Origin: Stramenopiles sp. TOSAG23-6
Lineage: Eukaryota; Sar
Length of the DNA: 22,182 nt
NCBI GenBank assembly: GCA_900128565.1
Contig: LT636018.1
Location: 1 to 22,182 of the forward strand
Direction: 5' to 3'
Positions 1 to 9,419 of the stretch are shown here, piece after piece (the first letter of the stretch is position 1; each line of letters begins with the position of its first letter). The position numbers and the translations under genes were made by a program. The notes beneath the pieces are model-generated. The model did no database searches. It was not told the origin of the DNA and saw nothing but the letters and a program-made list of their open reading frames with translations.

Positions 1-90
1 AATATTTCAAAAAAAAAACTAAAATTTGTTAGGTACAAAATTTCGTACGAAAAAAAAATTGGAATTTTAAAAAAAATAAAACATACATAC
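1..90 (-). mobile_element. Introner-like element in an ankyrin-gene intron (copy 1, truncated by window edge)
   Basis: Read on the minus strand, this follows the last readable ankyrin exon. It starts GTATGTATGTTTTATT (a good GT donor), then has T-rich sequence, the palindrome TTTCGTACGAAA, the core GTACCTAAC (plus-strand GTTAGGTAC at 28-36), AAATTTTAG, a T run and TTGAAATATT. The same core occurs in seven other places in the window. The 3' splice site lies beyond the window, unless AAATTTTAG is the acceptor. CTAAC resembles a U2 branch point. Element membership is seen directly; intron status is inferred from the loss of ankyrin homology past the donor. Confidence 0.8.
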
Positions 91-1395
91 CTGTAAACCC
101 AACAAATAATTTACAACATCAATCGTATTATGGTAACATGTGTTTGAAGCAATAATCAAGGCAGATGCACCATCATCATTTCTTGCATCTAAATTTGCTA
201 TAGAATGAGTCTTAATAGTAATACCAACCTTCTCTGAACTTTTTTTAATATATTCCTTTGAATGTTCTATCCATTCAACAATTTCTTGTATAATATCTAA
301 ATGGCATTCATAACAAGCTTCTAATAGTGCTGTATTACCATTTTTTCCCACTGCATTGATATTGACACCATGAAGAAGGAGAATTGAAACAAGATCGTCG
401 CGGTTATTTCGTGCAGCAAGAATGAGGGGCAAATTTCCGTAATTATCACAAACCTCATAATTAGCCCCATATTCAATCAATGTATTTATACAACGATCAG
501 ATGAATATTCATTGTTACAAGCCAGAAGTAGAGGAGTTTTACCACTATAATCGCGACTTTCAATAAATGCACCAATTTTTAGTAATGCTATAATACTATC
601 AGTAGCGTCATGTAACACTGCAATCATTAGAGCAGTCTTGCCCTTTCGATTGCGAGTTTCGATATCTGATATTGACAATTTGTTACAGTTTTTAAGTGGT
701 GGTGTTGGTGGTGTTTTTGTTGAAGATGTTGTTTTAGTAGTGTTGCTATTATGTTTTATAGGCGCAAGTGCATAAATGACTGAAATATGGGAATACATTG
801 AAGCATACATTAAAGGAGTATGTCCACTATTATCTACAACATTCAAATTATGGTGATATTTTGCGAGTTTTAGTACGACTGTTGCATGACCATAAGACGC
901 GGCAGCATGAAGTGGAGTAAATCCAAACTTATTTCGTCTTTTTGTGTCTGCGCCTTTTGATAGAAGATATTGAACGACTTGAGCATGGCCACCAAATGAT
1001 GCCATAATTAGCGACGTATTTCCACACTCACGATCATGTACATTAACTGATACCATTAATTTACCTTCAGAATTTCTCAATATTAAAAGACGCTCGAGGT
1101 CTTTTTTCATCCCTAATCCAGCCAAGCATACTAAACAATCCGAGAGTAACTGCCGTTTTTCTAATTCCTTTAATTTTACGTTTGAATGACTGTTCTCCAA
1201 CTGTACAGAATTTTGCGCCTTCTTACTACGTTGATTATCCCGAAACTTCACTTCGTGTTCAATACTTTGAAACCATTGATGAAGTCTAGTTCTAGCTACA
1301 TCTTTTGAAAAACCTGCAATCAAAGTCTTTGGGTGTACTTTAGGTGATATCAACCTAGCTTTAGGGTTATTATGTACATGTGAAGTATTTATCAT
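91..1395 (-). CDS. Ankyrin-repeat protein (partial, 3' end outside window)
   Basis: About 435 codons are visible from the ATG at 1395. An upstream open frame to 1521 exists but has no ATG. Tandem ankyrin units fill most of the protein after about residue 110, with recognisable GNTSLIMASFGGHAQVV, GFTPLHAAASYGHATVV, GKTALMIAV, GKTPLLLACN and GNTALLEACYECH segments. A run of Thr/Pro/Ser lies between two repeats. Ankyrin repeats are protein-binding modules, and no catalytic domain is visible. The exon ends in phase 0 (LLGLQ) at a GTATGT donor inside a copy of the repeated element, so the C-terminus is missing. A TATATATA stretch at 1461-1468 is a possible promoter element. The specific function is unknown. 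Confidence 0.85.
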
Positions 1396-1700
1396 GTCTC
1401 TATTTTTTTTGTCGCCATTTGGTACAGAATACTTTATAAAAAAAGTTTTGGTTCGTGTGTTATATATAGTTGACTTGAACGTTAATGAAAAAAGTGAGAA
1501 ATAACCGTCAATTTTACTCAATTTTTTTTACTCAAAACCGAGATGGATTAGGGTTAGGGCTTGTATGTTGGGAAAATTGAATAGAGAAAAAAAATAAGTA
1601 CATTGTTTAATTAATGCTCTACAAAAAAGTAACTCTTCGAAATTATACTCAACCTCTTGGAGTTTTCTCAAAGTAAAGTAACTTCATGGTGAAGCTAAGA
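1396..1700. promoter_or_regulatory. Intergenic stretch between SYS1-like 3' end and ankyrin gene 5' end, with telomere-like motif
   Basis: This 305-bp stretch separates two minus-strand genes. It contains TTAGGGTTAGGGCTT at 1548-1562, about 150 bp upstream of the ankyrin ATG, and TATATATA at 1461-1468. The motif AGGGTTAGGGCT recurs exactly at 9269-9280 and 15398-15409. A regulatory role (plants use related telo-box motifs in promoters) is only a suggestion. Confidence 0.4.
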
Positions 1701-2276
1701 TTATACTAAGGAAGCGCGTTCTTGCATTTCAATTTCTGAAGGTAATGTGACTTTTCGTTTTTTTTTATATTTACTTGAAGGCGTTTGAATTTTTCTATCA
1801 TGATCATGTGTAGGAGAAAGCGTAAATATATCTTCAATACGAATATCCTGCATTTCCATATTCATACAGAGCCATTCACCAACGACATCCATCAACGTCG
1901 CAGCTAAAACCGTCACTAACCATGACTGCCAATCGCGAGGGAAGGAACGTTTATATGCAATAGAGAAAATCATGTGTATAAAGTAGAAAGTCACAGTGAA
2001 GTCAAGACACTTTTTTACTCGCTCAACAATACGATATACACAGACGCCCCCGAATAATCCAGAAATAAGCCATAATATTGAGTTTGCTGTTGCTTGGCCA
2101 TCCCGAAACGTCAGTCGATCGAAATCAAATAAATGACCTAGGCCAACACTTTCACCATATATACCATGTGATATTACACCAAGTAGAATCCCAAATACAC
2201 AATATATTGAGCTTTGGAGACATATGATTTGCCAAGTAATGAAGGTAGGATCAAATGCCTCGTTTCCATACAACAT
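1701..2276 (-). CDS. SYS1: SYS1-like Golgi membrane protein
   Basis: This 191-residue protein starts at a proper ATG (2276) and has about four hydrophobic segments. The pattern matches the SYS1 family: an N-terminal FDPTFITWQIICLQ block, FDFDRLTF after the first hairpin, then VKKCLDFTVTFYFIHM, FPRDWQSWLV and a C-terminal GEWLCMNMEMQDI block. These correspond in order to the conserved blocks of animal and yeast SYS1. In those organisms SYS1 is a trans-Golgi multispanning protein that recruits the small GTPase ARFRP1/Arl3 to the Golgi membrane. The tail carries a lysine-rich patch (KYKKKRKV), and is longer than in human SYS1. There is no intron. The gene is divergent from the methyltransferase gene. 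Confidence 0.85.
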   Translation of the reverse strand: MLYGNEAFDPTFITWQIICLQSSIYCVFGILLGVISHGIYGESVGLGHLFDFDRLTFRDGQATANSILWLISGLFGGVCVYRIVERVKKCLDFTVTFYFIHMIFSIAYKRSFPRDWQSWLVTVLAATLMDVVGEWLCMNMEMQDIRIEDIFTLSPTHDHDRKIQTPSSKYKKKRKVTLPSEIEMQERASLV

Positions 2277-2664
2277 GACTCAAAAAGTTTCTTGAGGCTG
2301 ACGACGAAAAAGGAATATTATAAAGAACACATTACTAGTCCTACACTGGGGCAAGAAAATTTAATATATACTGCATTCCTATGGCACAACTAACGACTGA
2401 TATCTCAAATGAATGAATGGAAAGTTATTGAAGAATTCAGAATTTCCACTATTTGAGTATCTACGATGAGTCTTCTTCTTCTCTCTGTTCTCTTCTCTCT
2501 CCACTACTCCGAAATTCGAATGAATGGACCGATGTCAAGACTGACCAAGGATATCCTTGGACTGACAACCAAACTGACGCGACGTTTTACGACGTCACGA
2601 CAGAAACAGGTTTGTTACGTGCTGTAGTTGACTGTAGTTGACTGTCGAAAAGCAACCTAATACC
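2277..2664. promoter_or_regulatory. Divergent intergenic region between SYS1-like and methyltransferase genes
   Basis: This 388-bp region must hold the promoters of both divergent genes. It contains a CRE-like GACGTCAC within TACGACGTCACGAC (about 2588-2601), a pyrimidine-rich TCTTCTTCTTCTCTC stretch (2470-2484), and an 11-bp tandem repeat CTGTAGTTGA (2622-2642) just before the methyltransferase start. A 62-codon open frame at 2453-2641 has no homology signal and is treated as leader sequence. Confidence 0.4.
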
Positions 2665-3591
2665 ATGTCAAAACTTGCACAAGATGCCATAAATGTGACT
2701 CGCATATGGCTTATGAAAAAAGCGCGTGGAGTTGAATCGATGCGCGAAATGAATGATATTCTTCGTGACTGTCACACTGCAAGAATAGATAGACTTGGTG
2801 AAGGCATCAAGCGACAAATTACTTTTGGTGATACAGAAAATACACAAGTTACAATACAGGTATTTGAACGACCCGGTGATGCAATTGGAACAGTAGTGTG
2901 GCAAAGTGCAAATGTAATGTGCACTGAATTTGCAAATGCTGGTCGTTCAATATTTTCTGGAAAAAAAGTTATCGAAATAGGAGGTGGAACTGGCGTTTGT
3001 GGAATTGTTGCGGCAATGTTAGGTGCAAATGTTACAATTACTGACCGTTCGGATGTACTAAGTCTTATCGAATCTAATGTAAAAATGAATATAGATGAAA
3101 TAGAAATTGGTGGAGGTTCTTGTAATGTGAAGCCTTTTGACTGGGAAAACGTATCATCCTTAAAACTCTTAACTTTAGAAACAAAATTTGATATCATAAT
3201 TGGCTCAGATATTATTTATCAAAAAGCTTCTTTTAAGCCACTTTCTAATGCGTTATCATATTTATGCCCAAGGTGTGCAGTAAATGACAACATTTCAAAC
3301 ACTGCAGCTATAATACTTGCATATAGAAAAAGAAATATTGATTGTGAAGATATATTTTTCCAAAACATACAAAAGATCGGTTTTTCACTGAAAATACTTC
3401 CCAAAAATGGCAATTGTTTGAATGATGATGATGATGAATCGCATATATTTAATAGTAAGAATGATCCATATTTATATTCTTTGACTGATGATAAAAAATG
3501 TGGCGATCTTGGGGTTTCATTTACGTCAGAAGTTGATAAAATTAATCTTTTCCTTTTACGTAATAATGGTAATAAAACGTCTTGTGATTGA
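2665..3591 (+). CDS. Family-16 (METTL21-like) SAM-dependent methyltransferase
   Basis: The ATG at 2665 gives 308 residues. The frame is open further upstream but without an ATG. SAM motif I is visible as VIEIGGGTGVCGIVAA near residue 103, preceded by GTVVWQSANVMCTEF, the W-containing block typical of Methyltransf_16 proteins. ITDRSD is the acidic end of strand beta-2, and FDIIIGSDIIY matches the (D/S)D-x-x-Y post-II motif of METTL21/EEF2KMT-type lysine methyltransferases. Late strands appear as AAIILAYRKR and IGFSLKIL. A run of Asp codons (DDDDESH) lies in a late loop. The family methylates lysines on chaperones, elongation factors and similar proteins; the substrate cannot be read from sequence. 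It is a single exon on the same strand as the IQ/EF-hand gene, 176 bp upstream. Confidence 0.85.
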   Translation: MSKLAQDAINVTRIWLMKKARGVESMREMNDILRDCHTARIDRLGEGIKRQITFGDTENTQVTIQVFERPGDAIGTVVWQSANVMCTEFANAGRSIFSGKKVIEIGGGTGVCGIVAAMLGANVTITDRSDVLSLIESNVKMNIDEIEIGGGSCNVKPFDWENVSSLKLLTLETKFDIIIGSDIIYQKASFKPLSNALSYLCPRCAVNDNISNTAAIILAYRKRNIDCEDIFFQNIQKIGFSLKILPKNGNCLNDDDDESHIFNSKNDPYLYSLTDDKKCGDLGVSFTSEVDKINLFLLRNNGNKTSCD

Positions 3592-3767
3592 AAAAACTTA
3601 TCGAAATTTGTTGGTACCGGGTATAAATAATCGTGTAACTGTAACGCGTGTTGATGTTGTCAAACTGATACTTTTATGCTTGTCAATAAAAACAAAATGG
3701 ATCATCTTTTCTTTTCATTGATGCTTCAATGAAGTTCGTATCGTTTCTTTGTAAAACTGCTGGATAA

Positions 3768-6700
3768 ATGGATGATGATATTGCAGAAACCAATGCGCAA
3801 AGGAGAATTCGACGTTTAGAAGCTCAATTAATAGCCACTCGTCGTGAACGTAATGACCTTGTTCAAAGGCAACTTCTAACAGATGTTGATATGGCTGGAT
3901 CTTCAGCTCGAATCATTATGTTTGATCAAGGTCGCAGAGCTGCGGAAAGTTATGAAATACAACGTAATCGGTCATATAAACGAAAAAGACGTCGAGAGAA
4001 TTCAAATAGATCAAGTTCTTTGCCTGAAATACTAAGTAAACAATCACGAAATAATACTACTAACTATCCACTAAGTAAACAATCACGAAATAATACTACT
4101 AACTATCCACGTCCTTTTTTAAAAAGAAACAATATTTATAGAGTCCCAGTACGATTCCAGAGATTTATCAAGATGCGAGATATGCTTCTACCGCATCAAT
4201 TTATTCGCCGCCAAATGCTTCTTGCTGGATTGAGTGTAGAGGACACTGAAATTTTTTTCAATGATAATTTTTTCACAGAGGAAACGCAAGCGTTTGATGA
4301 AAGTGTTGGAAATATGACTGAAAATTTTGAAATGACGCCAAGAAGATACCACGTATATACATCCGATATATCTGATAATGATAGTATGTTTTCTAAAGGT
4401 GGATATTCCAGAAAGTTGCAAAACGATACTACTCAAACTGTACGTCATCATAGTAAATACAGTAAAGATTTCTATGATTTGGAGTCTAGAAATGAGAGAG
4501 AAGGCTCATGCCTACCAAGAGATTTTGATAGTGATTACACATATGAAGAATATAACTCTTTAACAAGTGCTGCTCAAAGCCGCGCAACATCAACAAATCC
4601 AAAATTTTCACGAGTGAAAAATAAAACGATTGATGATCTTTCTGAAAGTAATTCAAGAATTAAGGAAGAAAAAAGATATAAACAGATTGAAAATGTTTCA
4701 AGAAAATGCGAGCAACAGAAAAGTTCGATAAAGTCTATTCAAAAAAGTGATGATAAAAAGTATAAAGCACAAACATATTTGTTGTGGGAACAATTATCTT
4801 TAAAACAAGAATCTTCTAGAAGTATTAAGAGTTATTTGAAACCTGAATTTTCTCATTATAGTCAAGAGAATCGTAGCTATTCTGGTCACTCAAAAGCGAA
4901 GAAATTAAATAAAAAACTTAATGTAACGCGAACATTGGAACAACGGCAACGCGAAAAAGTTGGCAAAGAATTACAAGTTTTGAGAGAAACATTTTTAGTA
5001 AAAGTAGTTTGTCAGTATCTTTCACGTTTAGCTAATCGTTGGAAATTTGAGCAAATGGCTCTTTTTTTACGTCGATGGCAACGAAATGTTCGGTTAATGA
5101 AACTTGAATCATCTCGTCGCATGAAATGTTTAATTCTCTGTCAACAGCGTATTCGAATATGGATTCAAAAACGAAGAGATTTTCTTGTCAAAGAAGCACA
5201 ACGATATGCAGCTATATCTAGAATACAAGCATGGTTCAGAGGATACCTTACCAAGGTTCTATTTAGCCGTTTATTACTCACTCATAAGACATTATTAATA
5301 CAGAGAGCAGTCCGAGGAATGATTGATAGATGTAAAGTTCGTTTACTGTTGAAAATAGAATTGCGTGACGTTCTACTTGCTCTTGCTACTGCAAATAATG
5401 ATAAAGTTCAAGGACGTATTGGTATTTCTGGAATTGCTAGTTTAGGAGATCTAAGTTCTGAACGACAAAATCATTTGAGGGAAGCACTCGAGCTTATGGC
5501 AAATGGAATTGCACCAATAGATAAATTACGCCTTGCAAAACAGAGAGCATTGCTTGCCACAATTGAAAGAAAAGAAGCGAATAGACTTGCTAAAGAAATG
5601 CACAAGAAAGCAACAAATGAAAATCAACAAAGAGTTAAAGCTGAAATCGAGTGGTATCATCAAAATCAAACAAAAATATATCAAGCAAAACAAACTGAAA
5701 GGCAAAAGATGCTAGATCAAATAATACACAAGCGTAGTGAAGTAGAGCGCATGCGCCGATGCGAAAAACATAAAAAACAAAACGATAAACGTTTTGCTGA
5801 AGCTTCCACCCGACTTGAAATGTTGAAGAAAAGGGCAAACAAGCGATTAAAACAATCTCGACAAAATGTAGAAATTGACACTATTTATAGAGGTACAGTA
5901 AATATAGGTTGGGGAGCTTCAAGTAAATTATGTCTTGTTCGAGCATCTAAAGAAAAAATTGTTCATAAACGCAAGATCTTGCAAATATCTCTGTTCCAAC
6001 CAGAAACTCTAAGTACATTTGCCTTTACTTTGGAAATATATGGAAATATTCCTACAAAATCCTCTGCAATCAAACGTGTTATCCAAAAATATATTAGTGA
6101 ATACTTTAACCGTGATGCTATGATTGCTGAATCCAATGCAATAGAAGAAGAAATTCGAGATCTTTTGCGAATTGAAGAGACTCTACAGTCAAAAGCTAAA
6201 GCAAGAGATATATTTCGTAGAATGGACTCCGATAATTCAGGTGTTTTGGAACGCGCTGAACTTTTAAAACTAATTCAATGGATGTGGTTAGAATTTAAAC
6301 CCGACGGTGAACTTTTGCATGAAAATATTCAAGAAAAACTCACAGCAGATTTACTTAAGAAATTTGACAGTGATGGTGATGGTGAAATGTCATTTGAAGA
6401 ATTTTTAATTTGGTTTGAAAACATTTGTAAGGTAATCTATAGTGAACGTTCGGCAAAGTTGGAAGCATATAAACAAAATAGAGCAATTGCTGCTACAATG
6501 CTACAAAAGCATTCGCGGAGAAATGTACAACGTCAAAAATATCTCAAAAGTCATTTAAATACAATTAAAGTTCAATCATTACTACGAAGATATTTGTGTA
6601 GTTCTAGAATAAGAAAACAGAATGTCCACTGTGTTAAAATCCAAACGTTTTTGCGTTCACGATTATCAAAAATTTATTACTCACGGATGAAAACATCTGC

Positions 6701-9239
6701 TGTCAAAATACAATCTTTTATGAGAGCAGTGCAAATCCGACAAGGTGTAGCAAATGAATACAATGCTGCGACAATTATAGAAGCATTTGAAAGGGGCAGA
6801 CAGGAGCGTATGCGATATCATATACGATTAAAATTAATAATGAAAAAGACAAAAGCTGCTATAAAAATCCAATCTATGGTGAGAGCATTAAAATACCAAA
6901 TATATAAGGGCAAAGTTGAAAGTGCAGCCACGTGTATACAATCCCTCACTCGTGGTTTTATTATACGAGATAAAATTTCTCATTATTTCAAAGTACTTGA
7001 TTTTGCCCAAGCAGCTGCAAAACATGTTTCTCCTATGATAGATTTGAAATTGATGAATGCGCGTTCTGAATTGTTAAATAGCTGGAGACATGCAAAGGAA
7101 CAGTCGTACATTTTACTTGAAAGTTCAAGTGATATTTTCAATCAATTTGACATCGATAAAGATCAAGTTTTGGGCGCAGCTGAAATGCTTGGGTTATCAA
7201 ACTATATATGTCGACAATTAAGACAAAGTAACTCACCAGTATCATTTCAGATACAAACAAAAGAAGCATTGGAAGCATTGGATACACCAAGTGCTAGTAT
7301 TGTTGGATCTTTTGCTGCCAGACTATTGAAAGAATTTGGAACTGCACGAAGTAAAGAAATGTCAGACAGATCTGATTGGGTTGTCCATTTTGATGCTTTT
7401 AATTTATTTTGGACTCAAATCATAGAAATTCTCGAAGAAAACCAGAGAGAATTTTTATATTCGCAGTATAGAGCTCTTCAGATAAAATATGCCGATTTCC
7501 CTCGCCTGTCAAATGAAACTACGATGAAGCACTTTCAGAATTTTAAACCTGGCGTTTATGTTTCAGTTTTTATCAAAGAAATGAGAAAAACAAACGAAGC
7601 AAAATCCATAGATAAGAAGAGTCCTTCAGATGGTGACAGCCTTCCAGATGCAGACAAATTGTTGAAATTTACGGGTAGAATATTTGCTATTGACGCTGAA
7701 TATTTATTCATATACTTTGGTGCATCTCATTCTTACATTGATGGCATTACATCTGAGATACCAGCTGAAATGAAAAGTAAATTTTCAATTAATTCTAAAA
7801 CGGTATGCAGATTCAAAAGAGATTATTCACACATGAGAATCATTGATGGAATCATAGATTACACATACTTTGACACTACTGGGAATACTGTGCAAATAAA
7901 ACGAAAATATCAAGCATCTAGTGTGTGCAATATAAGCCAAAATGCAGTATCAACTGAATACTGGATAGGTCGCAGAGTTTTGATTGATTGGATAAATTAC
8001 GACAAGGATATACCAACAAATTCCAATGAATGTTTGAGAGGAGTGATTATTCATTACAGTAAGAGTGATATCTTGCCAGCTCTAGGACTACAAACTTGTA
8101 CAACTGAAATGAATATGACATCAAATAAAGACTACAATAAAACAGATGAAGAGAGATATGAAAGTCTTTATACTGACGTTGGGAATCGCGTATTGCATTT
8201 TTTTCGAGAACTCAAAACTTGTGGTAATTCGTCGGAAGGGGAAGAAAAGTGTGAGAAACTAAGAGTTAATAATACTTCAAAGTGGCGTGTTGTTTCTATT
8301 GATAACGAAAAAAAGATTACTAAAGAAAAATCATTGATGTTTGCTTCAATTTCACCAGAGATTACAATTGGAACAAAACTCTCAATTTGTCTCTCAAAAA
8401 CTCATGGTCTTTTAACACCTGAATTAAATAAGTTTAACAAATTCGAGAAATCATCAAAATGGATCAACGGTATCGTCACTTTATGCGATGTTAATAATGG
8501 ATATACAATTGAAATGAACAATGCATTATCGAATTTACCAGACTCATCTATGAAGAATTACAATATTCCATCCACTCAAGTTGTATTGCACAGAGATGCC
8601 AATGCTGGATATTCATTTGTGGATTGTAATAGTTGGCCTGTTAAAGTTTTACTACTAGATATGATAAAATTAGAAATCGGGGATGATTCAGGGAATGTCT
8701 TTAATAACTCAGATCTGAAAGAAAATGTATTGCTGAAAGGTACAAAAATTACGAAAGATTCAGTGAATGCTTTCAACACTAAAATAGCTGCGTGCTGGAG
8801 AAATACAAAATTTATGAAATTTCCTCGAGAAAGACAAGTTTTATTTGGTATAATTTTAGATCGAAGAAATTCCAATAATACAAATATTAAAACTTTTGAT
8901 TCTTTTTTTGTCGATGGAAATTTTTCCCCAGACGAAAGTTTATTAAATGAATCAAATGAATTCTCAACTTTTAAAGAGAGAAAACTTGATACAATAGATG
9001 AAGTTGATGAGTGTAAAAATGTGAAAATTCAAGTTGAAAATCAAACTACAAATGAAATTTTGCATGTAGAAATGAATCAAGATGATGATGATGAGTTTAG
9101 TATGTTTCAGTTGTTAGTAGATTTTGGTTGTGCGTGTGATGGACTTCAAAGCTTAGAATGGAAATCAGAAGTTGATGGATTTATTGATTCGTATGGTTGG
9201 ACTTTAGATTTATATTCACTTGAAAAAACATCCAATTAA
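3768..9239 (+). CDS. Large IQ-motif / EF-hand coiled-coil protein
   Basis: A single exon of 1823 codons begins ATGGATGATGAT. The N-terminal third is basic and low-complexity with an exact 13-residue tandem repeat. IQ motifs occur in two clusters: around 490-530 (AISRIQAWFRGYLTK, TLLIQRAVRGM) and about 905-1070 (IKVQSLLRRYL, VKIQTFLRSRL, VKIQSFMRAV, IKIQSMVRAL, TCIQSLTRGFI). A Lys/Arg/Glu-rich coiled coil spans about 600-700. Two canonical EF-hand loops (DSDNSGVLERAE and DSDGDGEMSFEE) lie near 823 and 868, between the IQ clusters, and a third (DIDKDQVLGAAE) lies near 1128. The last 600 residues match nothing I recognise. IQ motifs bind calmodulin or related EF-hand proteins, so this looks like a calcium-responsive scaffold; a cytoskeletal or flagellar site is a guess. 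Gene length without introns contrasts with the neighbours. Confidence 0.85.
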   Translation: MDDDIAETNAQRRIRRLEAQLIATRRERNDLVQRQLLTDVDMAGSSARIIMFDQGRRAAESYEIQRNRSYKRKRRRENSNRSSSLPEILSKQSRNNTTNYPLSKQSRNNTTNYPRPFLKRNNIYRVPVRFQRFIKMRDMLLPHQFIRRQMLLAGLSVEDTEIFFNDNFFTEETQAFDESVGNMTENFEMTPRRYHVYTSDISDNDSMFSKGGYSRKLQNDTTQTVRHHSKYSKDFYDLESRNEREGSCLPRDFDSDYTYEEYNSLTSAAQSRATSTNPKFSRVKNKTIDDLSESNSRIKEEKRYKQIENVSRKCEQQKSSIKSIQKSDDKKYKAQTYLLWEQLSLKQESSRSIKSYLKPEFSHYSQENRSYSGHSKAKKLNKKLNVTRTLEQRQREKVGKELQVLRETFLVKVVCQYLSRLANRWKFEQMALFLRRWQRNVRLMKLESSRRMKCLILCQQRIRIWIQKRRDFLVKEAQRYAAISRIQAWFRGYLTKVLFSRLLLTHKTLLIQRAVRGMIDRCKVRLLLKIELRDVLLALATANNDKVQGRIGISGIASLGDLSSERQNHLREALELMANGIAPIDKLRLAKQRALLATIERKEANRLAKEMHKKATNENQQRVKAEIEWYHQNQTKIYQAKQTERQKMLDQIIHKRSEVERMRRCEKHKKQNDKRFAEASTRLEMLKKRANKRLKQSRQNVEIDTIYRGTVNIGWGASSKLCLVRASKEKIVHKRKILQISLFQPETLSTFAFTLEIYGNIPTKSSAIKRVIQKYISEYFNRDAMIAESNAIEEEIRDLLRIEETLQSKAKARDIFRRMDSDNSGVLERAELLKLIQWMWLEFKPDGELLHENIQEKLTADLLKKFDSDGDGEMSFEEFLIWFENICKVIYSERSAKLEAYKQNRAIAATMLQKHSRRNVQRQKYLKSHLNTIKVQSLLRRYLCSSRIRKQNVHCVKIQTFLRSRLSKIYYSRMKTSAVKIQSFMRAVQIRQGVANEYNAATIIEAFERGRQERMRYHIRLKLIMKKTKAAIKIQSMVRALKYQIYKGKVESAATCIQSLTRGFIIRDKISHYFKVLDFAQAAAKHVSPMIDLKLMNARSELLNSWRHAKEQSYILLESSSDIFNQFDIDKDQVLGAAEMLGLSNYICRQLRQSNSPVSFQIQTKEALEALDTPSASIVGSFAARLLKEFGTARSKEMSDRSDWVVHFDAFNLFWTQIIEILEENQREFLYSQYRALQIKYADFPRLSNETTMKHFQNFKPGVYVSVFIKEMRKTNEAKSIDKKSPSDGDSLPDADKLLKFTGRIFAIDAEYLFIYFGASHSYIDGITSEIPAEMKSKFSINSKTVCRFKRDYSHMRIIDGIIDYTYFDTTGNTVQIKRKYQASSVCNISQNAVSTEYWIGRRVLIDWINYDKDIPTNSNECLRGVIIHYSKSDILPALGLQTCTTEMNMTSNKDYNKTDEERYESLYTDVGNRVLHFFRELKTCGNSSEGEEKCEKLRVNNTSKWRVVSIDNEKKITKEKSLMFASISPEITIGTKLSICLSKTHGLLTPELNKFNKFEKSSKWINGIVTLCDVNNGYTIEMNNALSNLPDSSMKNYNIPSTQVVLHRDANAGYSFVDCNSWPVKVLLLDMIKLEIGDDSGNVFNNSDLKENVLLKGTKITKDSVNAFNTKIAACWRNTKFMKFPRERQVLFGIILDRRNSNNTNIKTFDSFFVDGNFSPDESLLNESNEFSTFKERKLDTIDEVDECKNVKIQVENQTTNEILHVEMNQDDDDEFSMFQLLVDFGCACDGLQSLEWKSEVDGFIDSYGWTLDLYSLEKTSN
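4032..4109 (+). repeat. Perfect 39-bp tandem duplication in coding sequence
   Basis: Two identical 39-bp units, 4032-4070 and 4071-4109, encode LSKQSRNNTTNYP twice in the N-terminal region of the IQ/EF-hand protein. The unit is a multiple of three and the copies are identical, so the event is recent or homogenised. Confidence 0.95.
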
Positions 9240-9267
9240 ATAAATTCTTGATAATATCATACTTTAC

Positions 9268-9283
9268 TAGGGTTAGGGCTTTA
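9268..9283 (+). promoter_or_regulatory. Telomere-like motif upstream of Nudix gene
   Basis: TAGGGTTAGGGCTTTA lies in the 180-bp gap between the IQ/EF-hand stop and the Nudix ATG, about 140 bp before the latter. It shares 12 exact bases with copies at 1549-1560 and 15398-15409. A TATAATATA stretch (about 9350-9358) follows it. Confidence 0.35.
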
Positions 9284-9419
9284 GATTTTAAATTTGAAAC
9301 CTACGTGGTCCTAAAAAAGTTTGACAAAAGTTTACTAATTTCTAGTACTGTATAATATAGGTACTACTGTACTGATGAAAACGACGTTAAGAATTGCACT
9401 TCATTAAATTGTATCTTCC

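Noticed and set aside
2453-2641. 62-codon plus-strand frame upstream of the methyltransferase
   Set aside because: Serine-rich with a tandem repeat at its end and no homology signal; more likely promoter or leader sequence.
8739-8754. GGTACAAAAATTACGA in the IQ/EF-hand gene resembles the element core
   Set aside because: Only about 16 bases are similar. It lacks TTAGG, the arms and any flanking duplication, so chance in AT-rich sequence is likely.
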